Notes: generated from the letters alone by a model not told the origin. Positions 54,681 to 64,000 are shown, numbered from the stretch's first letter. The stretch: DNA of 64,000 bases from Janthinobacterium sp051380875 (GCF_051380875.1 NZ_JBNYXW010000024.1:1-64000); one strand, 5' to 3'. Numbers and translations are program-made.

Positions 54681-57600
54681 ATGATGAATACCAAGACCCC
54701 GATCGATTCCTTCAGCTTTCGCCGCAGCCTGGCACGCAACGTCACCTTGCCACTGCTCATCGGGGTCGTCACCGCCCTGGTGTTTGTCGGCCTGATCGCC
54801 TACCTGCTCTCCGCGCTGCGCTCGGTCGAGCATTCTGAACGCGTCATCGGCAATGCGAATGAAGTCATGAAACTGTCGGTCGACCTGGAAACGGGCATGC
54901 GCGGCTATCTGCTGACGGGCGATGAAACCTTCCTGGCGCCATATAAATCGGGCAAGGCGAAGATCGCCGTCGAAATGAGCACCTTGCTGGAACTGGTCTC
55001 TGACAGCCCCATCCAGGTGGACCGCTTGCGCCGCATCCGCGCCCTGCAAGGCCAGTGGCTCGACTATGCCGAGAGCGTCATCGCGCAGCGCCGCAACAAC
55101 CAGGAATTCCTCGCGCGCGTGCGCCAGGGCGAAGGCAAGCTGGAGTTTGATGAAATTCGCCGCGAATTCCTCACCTTCCTGTCAATGGAGCAGCGTTTGC
55201 GCCAGGAACGGGCCGAGACGGCCGAGAGCCGCACCGCGCTGGCCGTGGTGGTGTTCCTGGCTCTGAGCCTGGGGCTGTCCGGCTTGCTGGCCTACCTGGG
55301 CCGGCGCGAACTGCTGCGTCTGTCCGAGATCTACAATGAGGCGCTGCAGCAGCGCAGCAAGGATAATGCTGTCTTGCAAGAACAAGCCTGGCTGCGCACG
55401 GGGCAAACGGAGCTGGCGGCGCACACCAGCGGCCAGCTGGCCCTGCCGCAACTGGGCCGTCAGGTGCTCGATTTCCTTGCCAGCCGCCTCGACGTGGCCG
55501 TGGCCACCCTGTATGTCGTCGATGACGATGGCAGCCTGCGCCGCACGGCCGTGTATGGCTTCAACGAGCAAGGCGTGAAAGACAAGCAGGTATTCAAGCT
55601 GGGCGAAGGCCTGGTGGGCGAGACGGCGCGCGAAAATCGATTGAAACACATTAGGCAAGTGCCCGACAATTACCTGACCGTGACCTCGAGCCTGGGCCGC
55701 GGTGCGCCGCTGGAGCTGGTCTTGACGCCCGTCAACAATGAAGGCGATGTCAATGGCGTGATCGAGCTGGGCTTTACGCATCCCGTCAGCCAGCGCAGCA
55801 AGGAACTGCTGAACCTGATTGCCGCCAATGTCGGCACTTCGCTTGAAGCGGCACTGTACCGCCAGCGTCTGCAAAACGTGCTGGAAGAAACCCAGCAACT
55901 GAATGAAGAACTGGAAGTGCAGCAGGAAGAGCTGCGCACGGCCAATGAAGAGCTGAGTGAACAGTCGCGCGTGCTGGAGCAGTCGCAAGCCCACCTGGAA
56001 GAACAAAAGGCGGCGCTGGAACAGTCGAACGGGCAACTGGCCGTGCAGGCGCTGTCGCTGGACCAGAAAAACATGGATATCGGGCAGGCCCACGCCCAGC
56101 TCGAAGCGCGCGCCGAAGAGCTGCAGCGGGCCAGCCGCTACAAATCCGAATTCCTGGCCAATATGTCGCACGAACTGCGCACGCCACTGAATAGCTCGCT
56201 CATCCTCTCCAAGCTGCTGTCGGACAACAGCAGCGGCAACCTGACGCCCGAGCAAGTGACGTTTGCGCAAACCATTTATTCGGCCGGCAATGATTTATTG
56301 ACACTCATCAACGACATCCTCGACATTTCCAAGGTCGAGGCGGGCAAGCTGGAACTGACGCCCGATGCCGTGCCCTTCGACGAGCTGCTCAGCAGCATGA
56401 AGATGCTGTTCGGCCCGCAAGCGCAGCAAAAGAAGCTCGCCCTCACCGTCAGCGTCGCGCCCGAGACGCCGCTATCGTTTGTCAGCGATCGCCAGCGCCT
56501 GGAGCAAATCCTGAAAAACCTGTTGTCGAACGCCATCAAATTTACCGATGCGGGCACGGTAGCCCTGCGCGTTGATACCGATGCGGCCGGCAACGTCCGG
56601 TTCCAGGTGCAAGATTCTGGCATCGGCATTGCCGACGAGCAGCAGCAAAAAGTCTTCGACGCCTTCCACCAGGCCGACGGCACCACCAGCCGCCGCTATG
56701 GCGGCACGGGCCTGGGCCTGTCGATCTCGCGCGACCTGGCCGCCTTACTGGGAGGCAACATCGAACTGTCGAGCACGCCTGGCCAGGGCAGCACGTTTAC
56801 CTTGTTGCTGCCGCACACCATGCCGGAACGCGCGTCGCAGCCAGACGCGGCCGCAGCACCGCTGGCAGCCGTCCAGCCCGCAGCGGCGCGGCCAGCCACC
56901 CCGCTCGCAATAGCCCCTAAAGCCGCGCCCGCCGTCAAGCCGGTACCGTTGCCCACCTTCCAGGATGACCGCGACAGCGCACCGGCTGGCAAGAGCGGCC
57001 AGCGTTCCGTGCTGGTGATCGAGGATGAACCGTCGTTTGCCGGCATCCTGTTTGACCTGGCGCATGAAATGCAATACCGCTGCCTGGTGGCGCACGGCGC
57101 CGACGAAGGCTTGCGCCTGGCCGAGCAATTCCTGCCTGACGCGATCCTGCTCGACATGGGCTTGCCGGACCGTCCGGGCTTGCTGGTGTTGCAGCAGCTC
57201 AAGGAAAACCCGCTGACGCGCCATATTCCCGTGCACATCGTGTCGGGCAATGACCAGATGCAGGAAGCCATGCAGCTGGGCGCCATCGGCTACGCCACCA
57301 AGCCGCGCACGCGCGAGCAGTTGAAGGACGTGTTCCGCAAGCTCGAATCGAAATTTACGCAAAAAATGAAGCGCATCCTGCTGGTCGAGGACGACGAACG
57401 CCAGCGCGACAGCGTGATCCACCTGATCAGCGACGACGACGTGGAAATCACCGCCGTGGCGCTGGGAGAGCAGGCACTGGAATTACTGAAAACGCAGATT
57501 TTCGACTGCATGATCATCGACTTGAAGCTGCCCGACATCCAGGGCAACGAGTTGCTCGAACGCATGGAACACGAGGAACTGTGCTCGTTCCCGCCCGTCA

Positions 57601-58184
57601 TCGTCTACACGGGCCGCAACCTGAGCCGCGAAGAGGAAGCGGACCTGATGCAGTATTCGCGCTCCATCATCATCAAGGGCGCCCGCTCGCCCGAGCGCCT
57701 GCTCGACGAAGTGACCTTGTTCCTGCACAAGGTCGAATCGGAACTGTCGAGCGAACGCCAGGGCATGCTGCAGCAAGTGCGCAGCCGCGAACGCGTGTTT
57801 GAAGGACGCAAGATCTTGCTGGTGGACGACGATGTGCGCAATATCTTTGCGCTGACCAACGCGCTGGAGCAAAAAGGCGTGGTGGTGGAAATCGGCCGCA
57901 ACGGCTTCGAAGCCATCAGCAAGCTCAACAGCGTGGACGATATCGACCTGGTGTTGATGGATGTCATGATGCCAGGCATGGATGGCCTGGAAGCGACGCG
58001 CTTGATACGCGCCGACCCGCGCTATACCAAGCTGCCCATCATCGCCATCACGGCCAAGGCCATGAAAAATGACCAGGAAGAATGCCTGCAGGCGGGCGCC
58101 TCCGACTACCTGGCCAAGCCGATCGAGCTGGACCGCTTGTATTCGCTGCTGCGCGTGTGGATGCCGAAGATGGAACGTATCTGA
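54681..58184 (+). CDS. Hybrid histidine kinase: CHASE3-GAF-HisKA-HATPase-three receivers
   Basis: Inner-membrane kinase of 1167 residues. Helix 1 (about 22-45), a periplasmic CHASE3 domain (ETGMRGYLLTGDETFL near 77-92), helix 2 (187-208), a GAF domain (about 250-400), a long coiled coil rich in Glu/Gln, HisKA with His497 (NMSHELRTPLNSS), HATPase_c (NLLSNAIKFTD, GTGLGLSIS), an Ala/Pro linker, then three receivers starting near 777, 897 and 1046. Receiver Asp residues lie in LLDMGLP, IIDLKLP and LMDVMMPGMDG. The third resembles a CheY-type output receiver. Either of two adjacent ATGs (54681/54684) could be the start. It heads a signalling cluster with a decayed cheR and a receiver-kinase. Confidence 0.92.
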   Translation: MMNTKTPIDSFSFRRSLARNVTLPLLIGVVTALVFVGLIAYLLSALRSVEHSERVIGNANEVMKLSVDLETGMRGYLLTGDETFLAPYKSGKAKIAVEMSTLLELVSDSPIQVDRLRRIRALQGQWLDYAESVIAQRRNNQEFLARVRQGEGKLEFDEIRREFLTFLSMEQRLRQERAETAESRTALAVVVFLALSLGLSGLLAYLGRRELLRLSEIYNEALQQRSKDNAVLQEQAWLRTGQTELAAHTSGQLALPQLGRQVLDFLASRLDVAVATLYVVDDDGSLRRTAVYGFNEQGVKDKQVFKLGEGLVGETARENRLKHIRQVPDNYLTVTSSLGRGAPLELVLTPVNNEGDVNGVIELGFTHPVSQRSKELLNLIAANVGTSLEAALYRQRLQNVLEETQQLNEELEVQQEELRTANEELSEQSRVLEQSQAHLEEQKAALEQSNGQLAVQALSLDQKNMDIGQAHAQLEARAEELQRASRYKSEFLANMSHELRTPLNSSLILSKLLSDNSSGNLTPEQVTFAQTIYSAGNDLLTLINDILDISKVEAGKLELTPDAVPFDELLSSMKMLFGPQAQQKKLALTVSVAPETPLSFVSDRQRLEQILKNLLSNAIKFTDAGTVALRVDTDAAGNVRFQVQDSGIGIADEQQQKVFDAFHQADGTTSRRYGGTGLGLSISRDLAALLGGNIELSSTPGQGSTFTLLLPHTMPERASQPDAAAAPLAAVQPAAARPATPLAIAPKAAPAVKPVPLPTFQDDRDSAPAGKSGQRSVLVIEDEPSFAGILFDLAHEMQYRCLVAHGADEGLRLAEQFLPDAILLDMGLPDRPGLLVLQQLKENPLTRHIPVHIVSGNDQMQEAMQLGAIGYATKPRTREQLKDVFRKLESKFTQKMKRILLVEDDERQRDSVIHLISDDDVEITAVALGEQALELLKTQIFDCMIIDLKLPDIQGNELLERMEHEELCSFPPVIVYTGRNLSREEEADLMQYSRSIIIKGARSPERLLDEVTLFLHKVESELSSERQGMLQQVRSRERVFEGRKILLVDDDVRNIFALTNALEQKGVVVEIGRNGFEAISKLNSVDDIDLVLMDVMMPGMDGLEATRLIRADPRYTKLPIIAITAKAMKNDQEECLQAGASDYLAKPIELDRLYSLLRVWMPKMERI

Positions 58185-58197
58185 TGGAACGCAACTG

Positions 58198-58407
58198 ATT
58201 TGCTGCCGCAACCTCTTGATCTACTTCAATAAAGCCTTGCAGGAGCGCGCGCTGGGCCTGGGCAGCAAGGAAAGCGTGCAATTCACGCGCTTTGCCACCG
58301 GCTTCGAGGCATTGCCAGGGCCGGAAAAACTCTACCGCAAGCGTGCGCCATCGCGCGCCGCTACTCACTACGCTGCATGGCAAGACCTTGCCAGGAATGA
58401 AACATGA
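58198..58407 (+). pseudogene. Decayed CheR-type methyltransferase fragment
   Basis: The frame reads ICCRNLLIYFNKALQERA and then LGLGSKESVQFTRFATGFEAL..EKLYRK. These are two blocks of the CheR C-terminal methyltransferase domain: the SAM-site CRNxLIYF and the LGxSES-type end. In intact CheR about 12-15 residues lie between them, so an internal deletion has occurred, and everything before the CRN motif is missing. It lies 13 nt after the hybrid kinase stop. Its stop overlaps the next gene start (ATGA). No start codon or ribosome site exists for it. It is a scar of a once larger kinase-cheR(-cheB)-kinase operon. Confidence 0.8.
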
Positions 58408-59594
58408 ACACTGAAACCAGTACCAAATTACTCATCGTCGACGACTTGCCGGAAAACTTGCGCGCGCTCAATGCGCTGATACGCGAGAGCGACCGCAGCA
58501 TCTACCAGGCTTCCTCAGGAGAAGAGGCGCTGGCCTTGCTGCTGGAGCACGATTTCGCACTGGCCATCCTCGACGTGCAAATGCCGGAAATGGATGGTTT
58601 TGAGCTGGCGCAATTGATGCGCGGCACGGAAAAGACGCGCCACATCCCCATCGTCTTCGTCACGGCGGCCGGCAAGGAAATGAATTTCGCCTTCCAGGGC
58701 TATGAAAGCGGCGCCGTCGATTTCCTGCACAAGCCGCTCGACATCAATGCCGTGCAAAGCAAGGTCAATGTCTTCGTTGCCCTGCACCAGCAGCGCAGCG
58801 AGACGCGGCGCCAGGTGCAGGCGCTCGAATACAGCCGCCAGCAGCAGGAAGCGCTGCTCAAGGAATTGCGCGCCACGCAGGCTGAGCTGCAGCGTTCCTT
58901 GCGCCTGCGCGACGAATTCATGTCCATGGTGGCGCACGAATTGCGCACGCCGCTCAACACCCTGTTCCTGGAAACGCAGATGCGCACCGTCAACCTCGAA
59001 CGGGGCAACCTGGCCGCCTTCGAACCGGACAAGCTCAACAAGATGGTGGCGCGCGACGGCCGCCAGATCCGCAGCATGGTGCGCCTGATCGACGACATGC
59101 TCGACGTTTCGCGCATCAGCAGCGGCAAGCTGTCGATACGCCGCGAAGCGGTCGACCTGACGAACCTGGTGCGCCGCGTGGCCGACGACTTGGCGCCCTA
59201 TGCGGCCAGCACGGGCAGCGAGCTCGAAGTGCTGGCGTTTGAAGCGATCAACGGCTATTGGGACGCCTTCCGCGTGGAGCAGATTGTTGTCAACCTGATC
59301 AGCAATGCCGTGCGCTACGGCCAGGGCCAGCCCGTGGAAATCAGCCTGGGGTACACGCAGAACAGCGCCGTCATCGAAGTGCGCGACCATGGCATCGGCA
59401 TCAATGCGCGCGACCAGGAACGCATCTTCGACGCCTTCGAGCGCGTCATGCACCAGGACCACACGGGCGGCCTCGGCCTGGGCCTGTTCATCACCAAGCA
59501 GCTGGTGGATGCGCACGGCGGCGCCATCAGCCTGCAAAGCCAGCCTGGCAATGGCGCCCTGTTCAGCGTTACCCTGCCACTGGCCGGAAGCTGA
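58404..59594 (+). CDS. Receiver-histidine kinase hybrid
   Basis: Soluble protein of 396 residues. An N-terminal receiver (about 8-125) has Asp57 in ILDVQMPEMDG and Lys in HKPLD; a coiled coil (130-168) leads to HisKA with His178 (SMVAHELRTPLN) and HATPase_c with NLISNAVRYG and GLGLGLFITKQL. It has no membrane segment, so it probably acts downstream of the membrane kinase. The start follows AGGAA and overlaps the stop of the CheR fragment. Target and output are unknown. Confidence 0.92.
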   Translation: MNTETSTKLLIVDDLPENLRALNALIRESDRSIYQASSGEEALALLLEHDFALAILDVQMPEMDGFELAQLMRGTEKTRHIPIVFVTAAGKEMNFAFQGYESGAVDFLHKPLDINAVQSKVNVFVALHQQRSETRRQVQALEYSRQQQEALLKELRATQAELQRSLRLRDEFMSMVAHELRTPLNTLFLETQMRTVNLERGNLAAFEPDKLNKMVARDGRQIRSMVRLIDDMLDVSRISSGKLSIRREAVDLTNLVRRVADDLAPYAASTGSELEVLAFEAINGYWDAFRVEQIVVNLISNAVRYGQGQPVEISLGYTQNSAVIEVRDHGIGINARDQERIFDAFERVMHQDHTGGLGLGLFITKQLVDAHGGAISLQSQPGNGALFSVTLPLAGS

Positions 59595-59647
59595 GGGCGT
59601 CATGGTAGGCGAGCACGGGCCTGGTTCACGCCCGCTGCCGCGGCAAG

Positions 59648-62600
59648 CTAAACCGGCCGGCGCGCTTTCAGGGCCGTCGCCAGCTCTTCCAGGCTGAACG
59701 GCTTGCGCAGGAAACGCGCGCTGGCGTCCTGCATCAGGCTGGCGCCCCAATCATGGCCGGAAGCAAAAATCACTTCCAGCTGCGGCCAGTGTTCGCGCGC
59801 ATGGCGCGCCAGTTCCAGGCCGGACATGGTAGGCAGGCTGATGTCGGTCACCAGCACGTCCAGCCCAGGCATGGCCAGCAAGGGCAAGGCTTGCTCGGCG
59901 CTGGCCACGCCATGCACGGTGTGGCCCAGCATGTTCAACATTTCCGTGCTCATTTCGCGCGCATCGTCATTGTCTTCCACCAGCAGGATGCGCCGTCCGG
60001 ACGGGTCGGGCGCGCCCACCAGGCGGCGGTCGGCCAGCAGGTGGCGGATGCGCCGCGCCAGGTCTTCGCGCCGGTACGGTTTGCTCAGCAGTTCGACGCC
60101 CGGATCCAGCCGCCCGCCCTGCATGATGGCGTTATGCGTATAGCCCGAGGTGTACAGCACGGCCAGCTCGGGCAGCAGCTGCCTGGCCTGCTGCGCCAGC
60201 TCCTTGCTGCTGACGGGGCCGGGCATGACCACGTCCGTAAACAACAGGTCGACAGCCACGCCCGTGCGCAGCAGCGACAAGGCGGATTCGCCGTCGTCCG
60301 CATACAGCACGTCGTAGCCTAAGCCGCGCAGCATGTCGACCACCGTATGCTGCACCGGCGCATCGTCTTCCACCACCAGGATGGTCTCGCCGCCGCCCAG
60401 CACGGGGCCGCCCAGGCCGGGCGGCGGTTCGGCCAGCATTTCGAACGAACGCGGCAGGTAAATCTTGAAGGTCGTGCCGGCGCCCGGCGCGCTGTGCACC
60501 TTGATATGGCCCGCGCTCTGGCGGATGAAGCCGTAAGCCATGGAGAGGCCCAGGCCCGTGCCCTCGCCTTCACGCTTGGTGGTAAAGAAGGGCTCGAAGA
60601 TCTGGTCGATCACGTCGCGCTCCATGCCGTGGCCCGTATCGGTAATCGTCAGCAGCACATACTGGCCAGCCAGCACGTCGGCATGCCGGCTGGCATAGGC
60701 GGCGTCGAGCGTGACATTGCTCAAGGTGAACGTCAGGCGCCCGCCCCCTTGCATCGCATCGCGCGCATTGATGGCCATGTTCAGCAGCACGTTTTCCATC
60801 TGGTTCGGGTCGACCAGGGTATGCCACAGGCCGTCGCTGATGAAAGTTTCCTCAAAGACATCTTCACCGAGCGCGCGGCGGATCAGCTCATGCATGCGGC
60901 GCAGCAAGCGCCCCAGGTCCGTCACCAGCGGCTTCAACGGTTGACGCCGCGCAAAGGCCAGCAATTGCGACGCCAGCTTGGCGCCCCGTTCCACCGCCGA
61001 GGCAGCCGAATCGAGGCGCCTGGCCGCCTGCGGCTTGTCGGCCACCGTCAGTTTCAGCAGTTGCAGATTGCCCGAGATGATTTGCAGCACGTTATTGAAG
61101 TCGTGCGCCACGCCGCCCGTCAGCTTGCCGATCGATTCGAGCTTTTGCGCCTGCAGCAAGGCTTGCTCGCTGCGCACCAGCGCCAGCCGCGCCTCCTTTT
61201 CATCCGTGACATCGCGGCCGATGGCGTGGATCAGCTCTTGCGCCGGCACGGCCGTCCAGGAAATCCAGCGGTAGCCGCCATCGCGGCGCCGGTAGCGGTT
61301 TTCCATGCGCAGGGTCGTGGCGCCATGGGCCAGGCGCGACAGGTCTTTCAAGGCCGCCATGCGGTCGTCCGGATGCACCAGGCTGAGGAAATCCATGCCC
61401 AGCGATTCGACCTCCGGGCGACCGAGGATGCCCGTCCAGGCAGGATTGACGGCGATGATCATGCCGGCGAGGTCGGCCACCAGCATGATATCGGTCGACA
61501 AACGCCACATGCGGTCGCGGTCGGCCGTGCGGTTGGCCATTTCCACTTCCAGCGAGGAATTCAGGTAAGCCATCTTTTCCAGCAGGTTCTTCTGTTCCTG
61601 CACGTCCGTGTTGGTGCCGACCCAGCGCAGCACCTTGCCCGCCTCGTCGAACAGGGGCAAGGCGCGCGCCAGAAACCAGCGGTACTGGCCATCGGCCACG
61701 CCGCGCATGCGAAATTCGTATTCATAGGCGCTGGCCGTGGCCACGGCCTGGTTCCAGCTCAGCTGGGTCGCGCGCTGGTCATCGGCATGCACGCAGTGGC
61801 GAAAGCCGCCGTCCACCAAGGATTGCATGCTCTGGCCCGTGTATTCGCAGACTTGGTCATTGACCCAGTAAGTGCAGCCCATGCTGTCGGCCAGCCATGC
61901 CTGGTTGGGCATGGTCGATGCCAGCGAACGGAACTGCGCTTCGCTGTCGAGCAAGGCATGGCGCGCCTGCCAGTGTTCGTCGATGTCCTCGCAGGAACCG
62001 TACCATTTCAGGGGCTTGCCAAACCCGTCTAGCCGGCAATATGCACGCACATGCACCCAGAGGTACCGCCCGTCTTGCCGGCGCACGCGCATTTCCACGT
62101 CGAAAGGCTGGCCGCTGGCCACCGATTCGCTCCAAACCGCCAGGCACTGGGGCACGTCGTGGGGATGGATGGCGTCCAGCCAGGTGGTGCCCAGTCCGCT
62201 GCCGCCCGTCCATTCGCGCCAGCGCTGCGCCACGTAATCGAGCTTGCCGTCGACGTCGGCCGTCCACAGCACCTGGGTGTTGAGTTCGATGGCGTAGTGA
62301 AAGTGTTCGCGGCTGTCGTACAGCTTTTTTTCCAGCAGGCCCCGCTCGATGACATGCGCGGCGACGCGCGCGGCCAGCACCAGCAAGTCGATCTCGGGCT
62401 GGGTGGGATGGCATGGCGCCTGGAATAACAGGCCCAGCACGCCCAGGATATGGCCGCTGGCGCCGAACACGGGGGCAACCCAGCAGGCGCGATAGCCGTG
62501 CAGCATGGCTTCCATGCGCCCGGCGCTCCATTGCAAGTCGCGCGTGATGTCGCCGCAATACGCGGGCGCGCCGGAAAAGGCGGCCGAACTGAACGGTGAC

Positions 62601-62842
62601 GGCTGTTCGCCGCCATGGCGCAAGGCAAGGCAGAGGTCTTGCGGCAGGCTCGGCGCGGAGATGCCGCAAAAGCGGTCGGCTTCGTCGATCAGGACGAGAC
62701 CGGCATGCATCGCGTCATCGGACTGCGACTCCAGCGCCAGCAGCACATGTTCCAGGGCATGCGCCAGATCGACACCGGCCGCGATACTCCCCAGCGCGCT
62801 ATGCTCGGCGTCCAGCAATGTGAGGATGTTGTTTGCGTGCAC
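59648..62842 (-). CDS. Hybrid histidine kinase: GAF-PAS-PAS-PAS-HisKA-HATPase-two receivers
   Basis: Soluble sensor kinase of 1064 residues. A GAF domain (about 15-170) is followed by three PAS/PAC units (about 180-300, 305-430 and 440-560; PAC ends such as WYGSCEDIDEH and WVGTNTDVQEQ). HisKA has His580 in GGVAHDFNNVLQ, and HATPase_c shows NMAINARDAM and GTGLGLSMAYGF. Receivers begin near 800 (ILVVEDDAPVQHTVVDML, Asp in LLFTDVVMP) and 940 (ILLVEDNDDAREM, Asp in VLVTDISLP). The HDFNN box and PAS arrangement place it in the HWE/NtrB-like group of cytosolic sensors. It converges on the receiver-kinase gene. Confidence 0.93.
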   Translation of the reverse strand: MHANNILTLLDAEHSALGSIAAGVDLAHALEHVLLALESQSDDAMHAGLVLIDEADRFCGISAPSLPQDLCLALRHGGEQPSPFSSAAFSGAPAYCGDITRDLQWSAGRMEAMLHGYRACWVAPVFGASGHILGVLGLLFQAPCHPTQPEIDLLVLAARVAAHVIERGLLEKKLYDSREHFHYAIELNTQVLWTADVDGKLDYVAQRWREWTGGSGLGTTWLDAIHPHDVPQCLAVWSESVASGQPFDVEMRVRRQDGRYLWVHVRAYCRLDGFGKPLKWYGSCEDIDEHWQARHALLDSEAQFRSLASTMPNQAWLADSMGCTYWVNDQVCEYTGQSMQSLVDGGFRHCVHADDQRATQLSWNQAVATASAYEYEFRMRGVADGQYRWFLARALPLFDEAGKVLRWVGTNTDVQEQKNLLEKMAYLNSSLEVEMANRTADRDRMWRLSTDIMLVADLAGMIIAVNPAWTGILGRPEVESLGMDFLSLVHPDDRMAALKDLSRLAHGATTLRMENRYRRRDGGYRWISWTAVPAQELIHAIGRDVTDEKEARLALVRSEQALLQAQKLESIGKLTGGVAHDFNNVLQIISGNLQLLKLTVADKPQAARRLDSAASAVERGAKLASQLLAFARRQPLKPLVTDLGRLLRRMHELIRRALGEDVFEETFISDGLWHTLVDPNQMENVLLNMAINARDAMQGGGRLTFTLSNVTLDAAYASRHADVLAGQYVLLTITDTGHGMERDVIDQIFEPFFTTKREGEGTGLGLSMAYGFIRQSAGHIKVHSAPGAGTTFKIYLPRSFEMLAEPPPGLGGPVLGGGETILVVEDDAPVQHTVVDMLRGLGYDVLYADDGESALSLLRTGVAVDLLFTDVVMPGPVSSKELAQQARQLLPELAVLYTSGYTHNAIMQGGRLDPGVELLSKPYRREDLARRIRHLLADRRLVGAPDPSGRRILLVEDNDDAREMSTEMLNMLGHTVHGVASAEQALPLLAMPGLDVLVTDISLPTMSGLELARHAREHWPQLEVIFASGHDWGASLMQDASARFLRKPFSLEELATALKARRPV

Positions 62843-63022
62843 CGTGTCTATATGCGGGGATAAATGAATGCCCGAAATATACCATGTGGCAACGTTTTTT
62901 TTGAGCGCTGCACGTAACAGTGTTTTCTATTATTGCATCACTCGCTGAGCCACCTGTTCCAGAGCAATACGCCTATGTTAGAGTATTGCCATCCTCTCAA
63001 GCGCAACCACCCGCAACCAGCC

Positions 63023-63928
63023 ATGACCATGTCCCTGCCGCCCTCCCTGATCGCCACCGCCCTGCTCGCCTGCATCCACGGCGCCGTCGCCGCTCCCATG
63101 AGCCTGGACGACTACCTGGCCCTGCGCGGCCCCGCGCCCACGGTGCAGATCGCCTATGGCGCGGCGCCGTCGCAATACGCGCAGCTGTTCCGCCCTATGG
63201 GTGCGGGACCGTTCCCCGTCGTGGTGCTGGTGCATGGCGGCTGCTGGACGGTGGCGTTCGGCGGCATCACGCAGATGCACAACGTGGCCGGCGCCCTGGC
63301 TGCGCAAGGTATTGCCGTGTGGAATGTGGAGTACCGCAGGGTCGACGAACCTGGTGGCGGCTATCCCGGTACCTACCAGGACATGCACGCCGCGCTCGAC
63401 AGCCTGCAGCAGCACGCGGGCCAGTACCAGCTCGATACCAGCCGCATCGTGGCCATGGGCCATTCGGCAGGTGGACAACTGGTGCAATGGATCGCCGGAC
63501 GGGAAAAACTGCCAAAGACCAGCCCGCTGCATCGCGACAAGGTCTTGCCGGTGAAAAATATCCTCAGCCTGGGCGGCCTGGCCGACTTGCGCCACGAGGA
63601 AAAGCTGATCAAGTCCAGCTGCGAGCGTGATATCGCGCAACTGGCAGGCAGCGCCAGCCCGCAGCGCCCCGATATCTACAGCGACACCAACGCCGCCGAG
63701 CTGATGCCCAACGGCAGCCGCACCGTGCTGGCCACGGGGGAACTCGACACCATCTCGCCGCCCCGCGCCGCGCACGACTATGCGGCCAAGGCCAGGCTGG
63801 CTGGCGACCATGCGGAAGTGCTGATTTTGCCTGGCGCCAGCCACTATGACGAAATCGCGGCCACGTCGCCGGCGTGGAACATGATCTTGCCGGTAATCAG
63901 GCAGATGCTGGGAATGGACGCGAAATGA
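63023..63928 (+). CDS. Exported alpha/beta hydrolase (esterase-like)
   Basis: Protein of 301 residues. A signal peptide ending GAVAA (about 23) precedes the hydrolase. The HGGCW oxyanion motif at about 70-75 and the nucleophile elbow AMGHSAGGQLVQW near 150 resemble carboxylesterases and kynurenine-formamidase-like enzymes, and ASHYDE near 280 supplies the His. Exported members are not KynB, so a secreted esterase or peptidase is more likely. An in-frame ATG at 62975 would add 16 residues before the leader. Its stop overlaps the next start by 4 nt. Confidence 0.85.
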   Translation: MTMSLPPSLIATALLACIHGAVAAPMSLDDYLALRGPAPTVQIAYGAAPSQYAQLFRPMGAGPFPVVVLVHGGCWTVAFGGITQMHNVAGALAAQGIAVWNVEYRRVDEPGGGYPGTYQDMHAALDSLQQHAGQYQLDTSRIVAMGHSAGGQLVQWIAGREKLPKTSPLHRDKVLPVKNILSLGGLADLRHEEKLIKSSCERDIAQLAGSASPQRPDIYSDTNAAELMPNGSRTVLATGELDTISPPRAAHDYAAKARLAGDHAEVLILPGASHYDEIAATSPAWNMILPVIRQMLGMDAK

Positions 63929-64000
63929 AGCACGCCATCGCCTTCGCGCTGCTTGCCGCCAGTGCTGCCAGTTCCGCCATGGCGCTTGCCGCTGACGTCA
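63925..64000 (+). CDS. Exported protein, N-terminal fragment only
   Basis: Starts with ATG overlapping the stop of the hydrolase gene (ATGA), so the two are coupled. The visible 25 residues are a typical signal peptide (MKHAIAFALLAASAASSAMALA). The rest is outside the window, so no function can be given. Coupling suggests that it works with the hydrolase in the periplasm. Confidence 0.6.
   Translation, partial: MKHAIAFALLAASAASSAMALAADV

Noticed and set aside
60347..62032. 561-codon plus-strand frame opposite the PAS-rich hybrid kinase
   Set aside because: Same shadow composition, no start signals, and the kinase frame has complete domain motifs.
63023..64000. Kynurenine pathway pair (kynB with a following kynU)
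   Set aside because: HGGCW resembles KynB, but both proteins carry signal peptides, which does not fit the cytoplasmic kynurenine enzymes.

Overview
The window is chromosomal DNA of a betaproteobacterium, most likely an Oxalobacteraceae member of the Janthinobacterium/Massilia/Duganella type. The grounds are high GC with strong third-position bias, a bo3 quinol oxidase operon followed by SURF1 and a RegB/RegA-type redox pair, a beta-type FNR reductase, DUF3297 and CENP-V/GFA proteins, and multi-receiver hybrid kinases. The genus is inferred from gene content and style; no database search was possible. No rRNA, tRNA or CRISPR was recognised, and no stretch over 300 bases lacks a gene.

Layout. 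(1) 1-7600: a stress-type block, mostly on the minus strand: a truncated-by-window P-type cation ATPase, an L,D-transpeptidase, a triple-BON protein, a PRC-barrel/coiled-coil exported protein, a tiny hydrophilic protein and a stand-alone DnaK. It is bounded by a 509-bp internally deleted IS3-family remnant. (2) 7600-9550: a TetX-like FAD monooxygenase divergent from a TetR regulator, with two palindromes one double helical turn apart between them. (3) 9550-19520: mixed housekeeping genes: DASS anion transporter, CWC protein, ferredoxin-NADP reductase, phosphoethanolamine transferase, DJ-1/PfpI protein, S41 peptidase, serine hydrolase with TPRs, GFA protein, hydrophilic repeat protein and DUF3297.

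(4) 19640-35330: a sialic-acid scavenging and catabolism cluster on one strand. Its order is cytoplasmic NanM-like mutarotase, GntR/FadR regulator, peptide-type ABC transporter (binding protein, two permeases, two ATPases), NanA-like aldolase, NanE, NanK, porin, exported NanM, NagA, a small lipoprotein and a secreted sialidase, closed by an intrinsic terminator. Together these would release sialic acid outside the cell, pass it through the porin, epimerise it in the periplasm, import it by an ABC system resembling SatABCD, and degrade it to GlcN-6-P. NagB is not in the window. A 25-bp element, 22/25 identical, precedes both the first gene and the porin.

(5) 35330-38550: glutaminyl cyclase, then a LysR regulator divergent from an LrgA/LrgB pair. 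(6) 38600-44910: a selenium locus: tRNA 2-selenouridine synthase, SelD, a PhnCDE-like ABC transporter of the kind annotated as putative selenate transporter, and a GNAT acetyltransferase. (7) 44910-46100: a small islet of different composition carrying a secreted alpha/beta hydrolase. (8) 46100-52890 (minus): cyoABCD-SURF1-regB-regA, with overlapping or nearly abutting genes downstream of cyoB. (9) 53100-62850: an MFS transporter with a perfect UUCG terminator, then signalling genes: a CHASE3-GAF-kinase with three receivers, a decayed cheR fragment, a receiver-kinase, and an opposing PAS-rich hybrid kinase with two receivers. (10) 62850-end: an exported alpha/beta hydrolase overlapping a final exported protein cut off by the window edge.
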